The translations under genes were made by a program, and so were the position numbers. A DNA stretch of 64,000 bases from Pseudomonas maioricensis (GTDB lineage: Bacteria; Pseudomonadota; Gammaproteobacteria; Pseudomonadales; Pseudomonadaceae), in the NCBI RefSeq assembly GCF_022790535.1, contig NZ_LOHG01000012.1:113261-177260 (forward strand), in the 5' to 3' direction. The notes beneath the pieces were generated by a model that saw nothing but the letters and a program-made list of their open reading frames with translations, did not search any database and was not told the DNA's origin. The first letter of the stretch is position 1; each line of letters begins with the position of its first letter. This document shows, piece by piece, positions 27,186 to 35,207 of this stretch.

Positions 27186-27420
27186 TGTACATATCCTTTA
27201 CCGCGGGCGTGGCTGATATTGGTTGCGCCCTTACGGCGCGTCACTGTTGGGGCCCAAAAGTAACCAAAAGGCTCTTGCCCCACCACTTGGCGCCTCGCTG
27301 TCGCTCGGCATACCCGAACACAGATCCTGAACCGTGGGCCGCCGCAACGGGCCATCCATGGCCCAATGCGGCTAACCCGGCGTCCTGCCGGGCTACCCAC
27401 GGCTCAGAATCTGCGTTCGG
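27186..27420 (-). repeat. Structured, probably dispersed RNA-like element
   Basis: The 431-bp gap between yceF and sppA has no gene but a dense fold. The outer stem (27314-27338 with 27396-27420) is 25 bp. It closes a three-way junction with hairpin A (341-355/358-372 in the last three digits) and hairpin B (373-381/387-395). Five mismatches in these stems are A.C on the plus strand and G.U on the minus strand, so minus-strand RNA is the folding form. Further on, TGGGGC/GCCCCA (27248-27253/27277-27282) and GCGCC/GGCGC (27225-27229/27235-27239) add hairpins. The segment around GTACATATCC recurs at 62525-62556. Similar sequence is familiar from other Pseudomonas intergenic regions; that is from memory. 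Confidence 0.65.
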
Positions 27421-27534
27421 CCAGCGTGGTTTAACGGGGCGCGTCAGATCAAAATCAAAAGCGTGGCGACCTGATAGCCGACCTGCTTGCTTGAGTTTGA
27501 GGTGTTGCAGATAGCCGACACGACCTACGACCCA

Positions 27535-27561
27535 ATAAAAAACCCGACCAATGGTCGGGTT
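27535..27561 (-). terminator. Terminator of the rluC-HAD-sppA operon
   Basis: Perfect nine-base arms AACCCGACC (27541-27549) and GGTCGGGTT (27553-27561) around a three-base loop. In minus-strand RNA seven U follow. The plus strand has only four T after the hairpin, so it may also act weakly in that direction. It is 21 nt beyond the sppA stop. Confidence 0.88.
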
Positions 27562-27581
27562 TTGTCGGCTACGCCTCGCAA

Positions 27582-28586
27582 TCAGCGAAGCGTCGGCCCT
27601 TTGAAGCCGGCCCACATTGCGATTTGGTCAGCTACGCTGGCGCCCAGTTTTTTCGAGAAGCGATCAAACGGGGATTCCTGAACGGTGAAGTCGACCATTT
27701 CTTTTTCGCCGATTACTTCACGTGCGACGTAGCTGGAGCTGCCCAGGCCGTCGATCAGGCCCAGCGGCAGGGCTTGTTCGCCCGTCCAGACCAGCCCGGA
27801 GAACAGTTCAGGATGATCTTTATCCTTCAGACGGTCGCCGCGACCCTGTTTCACGCTGGCGATGAACTGACGATGAGTCGTGTCCAGCACGCTCTGCCAG
27901 AAGGCGGTTTCGTCTTCTTTCTGCGGCTGAAACGGATCGAGGAACGACTTGTGCTCGCCCGACGTGTAGGTTCGACGATCCACACCCAGCTTTTCCATTG
28001 CACCGACAAAGCCGAAGCCTGCCGCGGTGACGCCGATGGATCCCACCAGACTGGCCTTGTCGGCGTAGATCTGGTCAGCGGCGCTGGCAATGTAATAGGC
28101 GCCCGAAGCTCCAAGGTCGGTGATCACGGCGTAGACCTTGATCTCCGGCTTTTCGGCACGCAAGCGACGAATCTCATCGGCAACGTAGCCCGACTGCACA
28201 GGGCTACCGCCCGGGCTGTTGATGCGCAGGATCACGCCTTTGGTTTTCGGGTCTTCGAACGCCGCACGCAGGCTGCCAACGATGTTATCGGCGCTGGCAG
28301 GCTCCTTGTCGGCGATCATACCTTCGATCTGGATCAGCGCGGTGTGATGCGCACTGCCAGAAGCACTCTTCTCGAAATCGCCCAACGGCGTGAACAGGAA
28401 TAATGCCGTGATCAGATAAAGGAAGGTCAGGCACTTGAAGAAAATCCCCCAGCGACGCGAGCGACGCTGCTCCTGGATGCCTGCCAACAAGGTTTTTTCC
28501 AGCAACTTCCAGCTCTTCGCATCAGCCTTGCTGTCTGCGAGCTCATCCTTGTCCTGCGAAACCGGTGCTTTCCATTCGTCCGACAT
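27582..28586 (-). CDS. sppA: Signal peptide peptidase SppA, short form (S49)
   Basis: A 334-aa membrane-anchored serine peptidase that clears leftover signal peptides. A cytoplasmic N-terminus of about 45 residues is followed by one membrane helix (GIFFKCLTFLYLITALFLF). The catalytic Ser is in GASGAYYIASAAD, and the Lys probably lies in YADKASLVGSIGV. It is half the length of E. coli SppA and resembles the single-domain type. ATG 28586, 4 bp after the HAD gene. Confidence 0.94.
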   Translation of the reverse strand: MSDEWKAPVSQDKDELADSKADAKSWKLLEKTLLAGIQEQRRSRRWGIFFKCLTFLYLITALFLFTPLGDFEKSASGSAHHTALIQIEGMIADKEPASADNIVGSLRAAFEDPKTKGVILRINSPGGSPVQSGYVADEIRRLRAEKPEIKVYAVITDLGASGAYYIASAADQIYADKASLVGSIGVTAAGFGFVGAMEKLGVDRRTYTSGEHKSFLDPFQPQKEDETAFWQSVLDTTHRQFIASVKQGRGDRLKDKDHPELFSGLVWTGEQALPLGLIDGLGSSSYVAREVIGEKEMVDFTVQESPFDRFSKKLGASVADQIAMWAGFKGPTLR

Positions 28587-28590
28587 TTAT

Positions 28591-29292
28591 TTACGACCCC
28601 AACAATGAAGACTGACGACTGCGATCACCCAGCCAGGTGCGCAACTCGCAAAAATGCTCGATAGCCAGACGCGGCTCGTAAGTACGCAACGAATCCAGTG
28701 ACTGCGCGCCGTAGCCGACAGCCACTGAATCCATACCTGCATTACGCGCCATCAACAGATCGAAAGAAGAATCACCCACCATCAACGCCCGCCCCGGCTC
28801 AACCCCGCAATGCTGCAGGATTTCATTGAGCATTAGCGGATCAGGCTTGCTGGCGGTTTCATCCGCAGCGCGGGTGATGTCGAAATAATCGAGCCAGTCA
28901 TGCGCCTTGAGTACGCGATCAAGGCCGCGACGCGCCTTGCCCGTCGCTACGGCCATCTTGTAACCCTCGGCGCGCCAGCCTTCAATGGATTCGCGCACTG
29001 CCTCGAACAAAGGCGAAGCGACGTCGTTATCCATGGCCATATAGCTGTCGGCGTAATGCTGACGGAAGTCGATCAGGTCATTGGCCGTGATATCCGGATA
29101 AAGCGTTCGAATCGCTTCGGGCAGCCCCAGACCGATAATGCCTTTGATGGCCAGCTCATCACGCTCCGGCCTGCCGCTTTCTACAGCTGCGGCGCGCATG
29201 GCGGCGACGATACGACCAATGGAGTCGGCCAGCGTGCCGTCCCAGTCGAAAATCAACAAATCGTACTTCGATGATTCAAAATCAGGTCGCAC
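28591..29292 (-). CDS. HAD-IA family hydrolase
   Basis: A 233-aa phosphatase-type HAD protein. Motif I is DWDGTLADS (about 16-24; the nucleophile Asp is the first and the acid/base Asp is the third residue), with TGKARRG for motif II, KPDP near motif III and GDSSFD as motif IV. The helical cap fits subfamily IA. Its start overlaps the end of rluC by 11 bp, and sppA follows after 4 bp, an arrangement conserved in Pseudomonas. The substrate is not known from sequence. Confidence 0.9.
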   Translation of the reverse strand: MRPDFESSKYDLLIFDWDGTLADSIGRIVAAMRAAAVESGRPERDELAIKGIIGLGLPEAIRTLYPDITANDLIDFRQHYADSYMAMDNDVASPLFEAVRESIEGWRAEGYKMAVATGKARRGLDRVLKAHDWLDYFDITRAADETASKPDPLMLNEILQHCGVEPGRALMVGDSSFDLLMARNAGMDSVAVGYGAQSLDSLRTYEPRLAIEHFCELRTWLGDRSRQSSLLGS

Positions 29293-30238
29293 TCAAACGC
29301 TCCACGGTCTTGGCCCACATCTCATCCACGGGTGCCTGCAATTTAAGCTCGCCACCATCCTGCAGTGGCACGGTCAGCATGTAAGCATGCAAGAACAAGC
29401 GCTTGCCGCCCAGGTCACGAATCTCGCGACTGAAGTCTTCGTCGCCGTATTTGGTATCACCTGCAATTGCGTGCCCCGCATGCAGCGTGTGCACGCGAAT
29501 CTGGTGAGTACGGCCGGTCACCGGCTTGGCCTCGACCATAGTGGCGAAGTCACCGAAGCGGCGCAGCACTTTGAAAATCGTCAGTGCCTCCTTGCCTTCA
29601 TCATTGACCTCGACCATGCGCTCGCCGGAACGCAGATTACTTTTGAGCAACGGAGCACTGACGCGCTTCTGGGCGGTATCCCAACGACCGCGCACCAACG
29701 CCATGTAGCGCTTGTCGACGCCGTCGCCGCGCAAGGCCTCGTGCAGGTGGCGCAACATGCTGCGCTTCTTGGCAATCATCAGCAGCCCGGAAGTGTCGCG
29801 ATCCAGGCGGTGCACCAGCTCCAGCTCCTTGGCATCCGGACGCATCTGCCGGAACGCCTCGATAACACCGAAGTTCAGGCCGCTGCCGCCATGTACTGCA
29901 ATACCTGCGGGCTTGTTAAGCACGATCAGCGCCTTGTCCTCGTAGACAATCGCCGCTTCAAGGCGCTGCAGAAGCCCCTGAGCAACAGGCACAGGTTCAT
30001 CCCGCTCAGGCACGCGCACCGGCGGAACCCGGATGATGTCGCCTGCCTGCAACTTGTACTCGGGCTTGATCCGCCCCTTGTTCACCCGCACTTCGCCTTT
30101 GCGCAAGATGCGGTAGATCAAGGTCTTGGGCACGCCTTTGAGGAAAGTGACAAGAAAGTTATCGATACGTTGACCGGCATATTCCGGCGCAACCTCTACC
30201 AGCTGGACGCCGGGGGTTGGAGGGGTGATATTCGTCAT
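29282..30238 (-). CDS. rluC: 23S rRNA pseudouridine(955/2504/2580) synthase
   Basis: A 318-aa RluA-family pseudouridine synthase. The S4 RNA-binding domain (LIYRILRKGEVRVNKGRIK) is at about 40-60, and the catalytic Asp is in HRLDRDTSGLLM. ATG 30238 (MTNITPPTPG) is preferred over one four codons upstream. It diverges from rne, as in E. coli and P. aeruginosa, which supports RluC over its paralogues. Confidence 0.94.
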   Translation of the reverse strand: MTNITPPTPGVQLVEVAPEYAGQRIDNFLVTFLKGVPKTLIYRILRKGEVRVNKGRIKPEYKLQAGDIIRVPPVRVPERDEPVPVAQGLLQRLEAAIVYEDKALIVLNKPAGIAVHGGSGLNFGVIEAFRQMRPDAKELELVHRLDRDTSGLLMIAKKRSMLRHLHEALRGDGVDKRYMALVRGRWDTAQKRVSAPLLKSNLRSGERMVEVNDEGKEALTIFKVLRRFGDFATMVEAKPVTGRTHQIRVHTLHAGHAIAGDTKYGDEDFSREIRDLGGKRLFLHAYMLTVPLQDGGELKLQAPVDEMWAKTVERLSAT

Positions 30239-30267
30239 GGCGCAAATCATAACAATTTTTTATGGAT

Positions 30268-30296
30268 TTGAAGCACTTAATGATTGCTGCTATAGT
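30268..30296 (+). promoter_or_regulatory. Sigma-70 promoter of rne
   Basis: TTGAAG (30268-30273), a 17-bp spacer and TATAGT (30291-30296), within 60 bp of the rluC start on the opposite strand. It predicts a start near 30303, and so a leader of about 650 nt before rne. Confidence 0.75.
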
Positions 30297-30302
30297 CGCG
30301 AA

Positions 30303-30951
30303 CGCCGCCAAAAGCGGCCTGGACAGCGGACAAACGGTTTATGACCGGCCCTGCCCTACGCAATTCACGAGGACGCGAGGCCGTCCTACGGGGCTTTCGG
30401 TGACAACGGATTGGCTGCAAACGTAACAAGCGCAGGTGACATGAGGCCTGATAGACGCCAGATCGCAGAGTTATCACTCGCCTTCAGAGCTAAAAAATCA
30501 CGGCCAGTTCACAAAGTGCAGTCGTTTACAGACGCTCCGAGCGAATGTTTCGGAAACAAACGCCTTAAGCCATGATGCGCGACCCTCCCTCTGGAAGGCC
30601 GCGGTAAATGCCAACCCGTTGCGGATTCTGCGCACGGCAGCACCCGAATTATCAGGGATACGTGTAGGGTGGAGACGCACAACCATCGGACTGTGTAGCA
30701 CAAGGCTTGTTTTAGACGCTTCATCTCGTCCGCTACCGATGGTCGATTCCTCCTCCTGACAAAGCTTTTGCTGAAAGGGTGTCTTTTGTCACCACAGCAA
30801 GCAGGAAACGTCGTCGCGACTCCGGCCCCGTTGGCCGTAATCTCGCTAGACACTGGAGTGTCCAACCACTCCTGACGTGCCCTGACACCGACCGTGAGAA
30901 GTCGTGTGTGCCGAACGCCGTTTCCGGCAGCCCGGAAACCGACGGTACTAC
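30303..30951 (+). promoter_or_regulatory. Long 5' leader of rne
   Basis: About 650 bp with no supported gene between the rne promoter and its ATG. RNase E of E. coli controls its own mRNA through a structured 361-nt leader; this one is longer and probably has the same role. An eight-base hairpin, GTTTCCGG/CCGGAAAC (30920-30927/30932-30939), ends 12 nt before the start codon and could control ribosome access. The leader start depends on the predicted promoter. Confidence 0.55.
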
Positions 30952-33900
30952 ATGAAAAGAATGCTGATTAATGCAACTCAACCCGAAGAGTTGCGCGTTG
31001 CACTGGTAGACGGCCAGCGCTTATATGACCTGGACATCGAGTCCGGTGCCCGCGAGCAGAAAAAGGCCAATATCTATAAAGGCCGGATCACTCGCATCGA
31101 ACCCAGCCTTGAGGCTGCCTTTGTCGATTTCGGCTCTGAGCGCCACGGCTTCCTGCCTCTCAAAGAAATCTCCCGCGAGTACTTCAAGAAAGCCCCCGAA
31201 GGCCGCGTCAACATCAAGGACGTCCTGACCGAAGGCCAGGAAGTTATCGTTCAGGTCGAAAAAGAAGAGCGCGGCAACAAAGGCGCAGCCCTGACGACCT
31301 TCATCAGTCTGGCCGGTCGTTATCTGGTCCTGATGCCGAACAACCCGCGTGCAGGCGGTATTTCCCGTCGCATCGAAGGCGAAGAGCGTAACGAACTGCG
31401 CGAAGCGCTGAACGGCCTGATTGCTCCAGCCGACATGGGTCTGATCGTTCGTACTGCCGGCCTGGGCCGCAGCAGCGAAGAAATGCAGTGGGACCTCGAC
31501 TACCTGCTGCAACTCTGGACCGCCATCAAAGAAGCTTCGCTGGACCGCGCCGCTCCTTTCCTGATCTACCAGGAAAGCAACGTCATCATCCGCGCCATCC
31601 GCGACTACCTGCGCCAGGACATCGGCGAAGTGCTCATCGACAGCATCGAAGCCCAGGAAGAAGCACTGACCTTCATCCGTCAGGTGATGCCGCAGTACGC
31701 CAGCAAGATCAAACTGTACGAAGACAGCGTCCCGCTGTTCAACCGTTTCCAGATCGAAAGCCAGATCGAGACCGCTTTCCAGCGCGTCGTTGAACTGCCT
31801 TCCGGCGGCTCCATCGTTATCGACCCAACCGAAGCCCTGGTGTCCATCGACATCAACTCGGCGCGCGCCACCAAAGGCAGCGACATCGAAGAAACCGCTC
31901 TGCAGACCAACCTGGAAGCGGCTGAAGAAATCGCCCGTCAGCTGCGCCTGCGTGACATCGGCGGCCTGATCGTCATCGACTTCATTGACATGACGCCGGC
32001 CAAGAACCAGCGCGCCGTGGAAGAAAAAGTCCGCGAAAGCCTCGAAGCTGACCGCGCTCGCGTTCAAGTCGGTCGCATCTCGCGTTTTGGCCTGCTGGAA
32101 ATGTCCCGTCAGCGCCTGCGTCCATCGCTGGGCGAAAGCAGCGGTATCGTCTGCCCACGCTGCAACGGCACCGGCATCATCCGTGATGTTGAATCGCTGT
32201 CGCTGGCTATCCTGCGCCTGATCGAAGAAGAAGCCCTGAAAGACCGCACTGCCGAAGTCCGCGCTCAAGTGCCGATTCCGGTTGCTGCTTTCCTGCTCAA
32301 CGAAAAACGCAACTCGATCACCAAGATCGAACTGCGCACCCGCGCCCGCATCATCATCCTGCCGAACGATCACCTCGAAACGCCGCATTTCGAAGTTCAG
32401 CGTCTGCGTGATGACAGCCCGGAAGCCCACACTCTGCAGTCCAGCTATGAAATCGCTGCCGCCGCCGCTGAAGTGGAAGAAGTTCAGCCAGCTGCCGCCA
32501 CCCGAACCCTGGTTCGTCAGGAAGCTGCAGTCAAAACTGCTCCACCGCGCGCCAACGCTCCGATTCCGGTTGAGGCCGCCGCTGCTGCTCCAGCGCCAGT
32601 CGCTCATGAGCCAAGCCTGTTCAAAGGTCTGGTCAAGTCTCTGGTGAGCCTGTTCGCCACCAAGGAAGAGCCAGCCGCACCGGTTGTGGTTGAAAAGCCT
32701 GCCTCCGAACGCCCTGCGCGCAACGAAGAACGCCGCAACGGCCGTCAACAAAGCCGTGGCCGCAACAACCGTCGGGACGAAGAGCGCAAGCCGCGTGAAG
32801 AACGCGCCGAACGTGCGCCACGCGAAGAGCGTGCTCCACGTGAGGAACGCGCACCTCGTGAAGAACGTGCACCGCGTGCTCCACGTGAGGCCATCGACGA
32901 AAATAATGCAGCACCGCGTGAAGAGCGCCCGGCCCGCGCACCTCGTGAAGAGCGCGCACCTCGTGCACCACGCGCGCCACGTGAAGACCGCAAACCGCGT
33001 GAAGAGCGTGTACGTGAACTGCGCGAACCTCTGGATGCCGCTCCGGCAGCCGATGCTCCGCGTGAAGAGCGTGCACCTCGCGAGGAGCGCGCTCCACGTG
33101 AAGAGCGCCAACCACGTGCGCCGCGTGAAGAACGTGCACCTCGCGCTGAGCAGGCCGCAGCTGCGGTCAGCGAAGACGAAGTGCTGCCGAACGAAGAACT
33201 GACGACTGAAGATCATCAGGACGGTGCAGAAGGCGATCGCCCTCGCCGCCGCTCCCGTGGTCAGCGTCGTCGCAGCAACCGTCGCGAGCGTCAGCGTGAC
33301 GCAAACGGCAACGTGATCGAAGGTTCCGAAAGCGCTGAAGAAGAAGGCAGCGAATCCGGCAACTCCGATCAGGCAGCAGGCCTGGCTATTACAGCCGCTA
33401 CCGCAGCCGTTGCCAGCAGCGTTATCAGTGCACCAGCCGAAGCCGAAGCCAACCGCCAGGCCGAGCGCGCAACTGCTACCGTGGACTCTACCGACTCGTC
33501 TTTCGTACCGCAGGCTGTTATCGAAACCCCTTCGATCCAGACTCCAGCGTTCGAAACTCCGGCTGAAGCTCCGGCAGTAGAAACGCCTGCTGTTGAGGCT
33601 CCAATTGCTCAAGACGCACCGAAAGCCGAAAAAGCTCCGGACGTTGAAGTGCAGTCTGCTGAAGTGCCAGCGGTTGTCGAAGCGGCTCCTCAGGTCATCG
33701 CTGAAGCCCCGGCTCTGGCTGCACAGACCGAGCTGTTCGAAGCACCACACGCAGAACGTGTTGTTCCTTTCAAGCCAACGCCAGAGCCGACAACACCAGC
33801 CACGCAGGTTGAGGAAGTAGCACCGGCTCGCGAGGAGGCTGCAGCCACTCACTCGGCTGAACTGCCAACTCCAGCGCCAGTGGTCGCCGAGGAACCTGCT

Positions 33901-34248
33901 CCGTACGCCGCACCTGAAGTTGTTGCGACTCCGCCTACCGCAGAAGCAGCAGTGGCGGTTGCCCCTGAAGCTCCAGCTCTGCCGGTCAGCACCAACGGCC
34001 GCGCGCCTAACGATCCACGTGAAGTGCGTCGTCGCAAGCGTGAAGCCGAGCGCCTGCAAAAGGAAGCTGAAGAAGCCGCAGCGAATACCGTTGCAGCTCC
34101 TGTGGCAGCCGAAGTCGAAGCAGTTCAACCCGCAATTGAAGCAGTAGAACCTGCTCCGGTTGCCGAGCAGAACCTGCAGTCGACTGACGAAGCCGTCCAG
34201 CACCATGAAGCCAAGGAAGAGAGCACCGAGCCTAAACCCCTCGCCTGA
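30952..34248 (+). CDS. rne: Ribonuclease E
   Basis: A 1098-aa endoribonuclease, the core of the RNA degradosome and the tRNA/rRNA maturation enzyme. ATG 30952 gives MKRMLINATQPEE, the family N-terminus. The S1 domain spans about 35-125. The catalytic Mg ligands are Asp in VSIDINSARATKG (about 303) and LIVIDFIDM (about 346). The zinc-link CPRC is at about 401-404. The C-terminal half (about 520-1098) is disordered: an Arg/Glu-rich tract with 11 PREER motifs (about 600-735), a basic RRRSRGQRRRSNRR patch, a long Ala/Pro/Glu stretch, and a final RRRKREAERLQKE segment. These should hold RNA- and partner-binding sites. A 1061-codon antisense frame over the gene is a shadow. Confidence 0.98.
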   Translation: MKRMLINATQPEELRVALVDGQRLYDLDIESGAREQKKANIYKGRITRIEPSLEAAFVDFGSERHGFLPLKEISREYFKKAPEGRVNIKDVLTEGQEVIVQVEKEERGNKGAALTTFISLAGRYLVLMPNNPRAGGISRRIEGEERNELREALNGLIAPADMGLIVRTAGLGRSSEEMQWDLDYLLQLWTAIKEASLDRAAPFLIYQESNVIIRAIRDYLRQDIGEVLIDSIEAQEEALTFIRQVMPQYASKIKLYEDSVPLFNRFQIESQIETAFQRVVELPSGGSIVIDPTEALVSIDINSARATKGSDIEETALQTNLEAAEEIARQLRLRDIGGLIVIDFIDMTPAKNQRAVEEKVRESLEADRARVQVGRISRFGLLEMSRQRLRPSLGESSGIVCPRCNGTGIIRDVESLSLAILRLIEEEALKDRTAEVRAQVPIPVAAFLLNEKRNSITKIELRTRARIIILPNDHLETPHFEVQRLRDDSPEAHTLQSSYEIAAAAAEVEEVQPAAATRTLVRQEAAVKTAPPRANAPIPVEAAAAAPAPVAHEPSLFKGLVKSLVSLFATKEEPAAPVVVEKPASERPARNEERRNGRQQSRGRNNRRDEERKPREERAERAPREERAPREERAPREERAPRAPREAIDENNAAPREERPARAPREERAPRAPRAPREDRKPREERVRELREPLDAAPAADAPREERAPREERAPREERQPRAPREERAPRAEQAAAAVSEDEVLPNEELTTEDHQDGAEGDRPRRRSRGQRRRSNRRERQRDANGNVIEGSESAEEEGSESGNSDQAAGLAITAATAAVASSVISAPAEAEANRQAERATATVDSTDSSFVPQAVIETPSIQTPAFETPAEAPAVETPAVEAPIAQDAPKAEKAPDVEVQSAEVPAVVEAAPQVIAEAPALAAQTELFEAPHAERVVPFKPTPEPTTPATQVEEVAPAREEAAATHSAELPTPAPVVAEEPAPYAAPEVVATPPTAEAAVAVAPEAPALPVSTNGRAPNDPREVRRRKREAERLQKEAEEAAANTVAAPVAAEVEAVQPAIEAVEPAPVAEQNLQSTDEAVQHHEAKEESTEPKPLA

Positions 34249-34263
34249 TCCTTGACTGAATTA

Positions 34264-34299
34264 AAAAGCCCCACCTGTGAAAGCAGGTGGGGCTTTTTT
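34264..34299 (+). terminator. Rho-independent terminator of rne
   Basis: AGCCCCACCTG pairs perfectly with CAGGTGGGGCT around a six-base loop and is followed by T tracts (GGGGCTTTTTTA), 15 nt after the rne stop. Confidence 0.95.
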
Positions 34300-34352
34300 A
34301 TGAGCCTTGGGAATCTGCAGTAATGATGGAATCAACCTTCGCCTACATTGAC

Positions 34353-34422
34353 GCCATCGCGAGCAAGCTCACTCCTACATGGATCGGGTTGCAACTGTAG
34401 GAGTGAGCTTGCTCGCGATGGC
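34353..34422. repeat. REP-type inverted repeat, perfect 27-bp arms
   Basis: Arms 34353-34379 and 34396-34422 are exact reverse complements around a 16-base loop. The inner ends read ACTCCTACA/TGTAGGAGT, the head shared with copies at 35114, 43431, 50933, 54640 and 56018. It lies between rne and the MobA-like gene. Confidence 0.88.
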
Positions 34423-34468
34423 GATGCTACGGACATAAATCAGTGTACAGATGGACGTAAATGCCTTA

Positions 34469-35062
34469 TCAAGGAACAAACACCAACCGATCCGGTACAT
34501 CCACATCCCAAAGGACTCCCGGATCATCTACCTCTATCTGCTGAACGCAGCCCTCTTTAAACAACCGTCGCGCGCCCTGATCACCGCTCAACCCCTTCAA
34601 TGCAGGACCGTATTGGCGACCGAACCCTACTGGATGGCCAAACTCGGTCTTCAAGGCTGGCACAGAGATTCGTCCGTCTTCCAACGAAGCAACAACCTGA
34701 TGCAGGGTCTGAGGCAGGATAAAAGGCATGTCGCCCAGAACGATCAGCCAGGCACGATGATCCGGTTCGGCAGCCACGGCAGCGGCGATACTGTCGCCCA
34801 TGCCCGCTGAAGACAGCATGACCAGCTCACAACCATAGTGGTGAGCAAGCGCTATGATTTGCGGACAGTCGGGCCGGGTAATCACCAGAACCTTGTCGAC
34901 AACCCCTTGCAGGTTGACGAGCGTCTGCTCCAGTACCGGACGCTCTATACCATCACGCCCCACGCATGAAGCAAGCAACTTGCTCTGCCCCTGCCCGGCA
35001 ATGGCTTGAAACCGACGACCTTCTCCGGCAGCGAGGACGATGGCGCACACAGTGTTGGTCAT
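34469..35062 (-). CDS. MobA-like NTP transferase (molybdenum cofactor nucleotidyltransferase type)
   Basis: A 197-aa nucleotidyltransferase. The start is ATG 35062, after AGGGAG. The LAAGEGRRF signature (about 9-17) is followed by a lysine in GQSKLLA, and VLGDMP holds the metal-binding Asp. The family (MocA/MobA-like) transfers CMP or GMP to molybdopterin, or serves other sugar-nucleotide reactions. No molybdenum enzyme gene lies nearby, so the substrate is open. Both neighbours are REP repeats. Confidence 0.85.
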   Translation of the reverse strand: MTNTVCAIVLAAGEGRRFQAIAGQGQSKLLASCVGRDGIERPVLEQTLVNLQGVVDKVLVITRPDCPQIIALAHHYGCELVMLSSAGMGDSIAAAVAAEPDHRAWLIVLGDMPFILPQTLHQVVASLEDGRISVPALKTEFGHPVGFGRQYGPALKGLSGDQGARRLFKEGCVQQIEVDDPGVLWDVDVPDRLVFVP

Positions 35063-35113
35063 GGTTACTCCCTTTCTGGGCATAGGTGACTACACAACAC
35101 TTAATTCTGTGGA

Positions 35114-35181
35114 AGCGCACGAGCAACGCGAGGCGGTCTACCTGACACACCGCCATCGCGGCCTCGCGTTGCTCGTGCGCT
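35114..35181. repeat. REP-type inverted repeat, 21-bp arms
   Basis: AGCGCACGAGCAACGCGAGGC (35114-35134) is matched exactly by its reverse complement at 35161-35181, which is followed by CCTACA. The body differs from that at 34353 but is nearly the same as at 54646-54701. It lies between murB and the MobA-like gene. Confidence 0.85.
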
Positions 35182-35207
35182 CCTACAAGAATCTTTTTTA
35201 ATTCAAC

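Noticed and set aside
32760..33160. CRISPR-like regular repeats inside rne
   Set aside because: The period is 15-18 bp with no spacers, and it lies in frame within the RNase E coding region; it is a protein repeat.
31021..34206. Minus-strand open frame of 1061 codons opposite rne
   Set aside because: It is rich in Phe, Cys and Trp with no recognisable domain, has no ribosome-binding site, and mirrors the GC-rich codon use and repeats of rne. It is a shadow.
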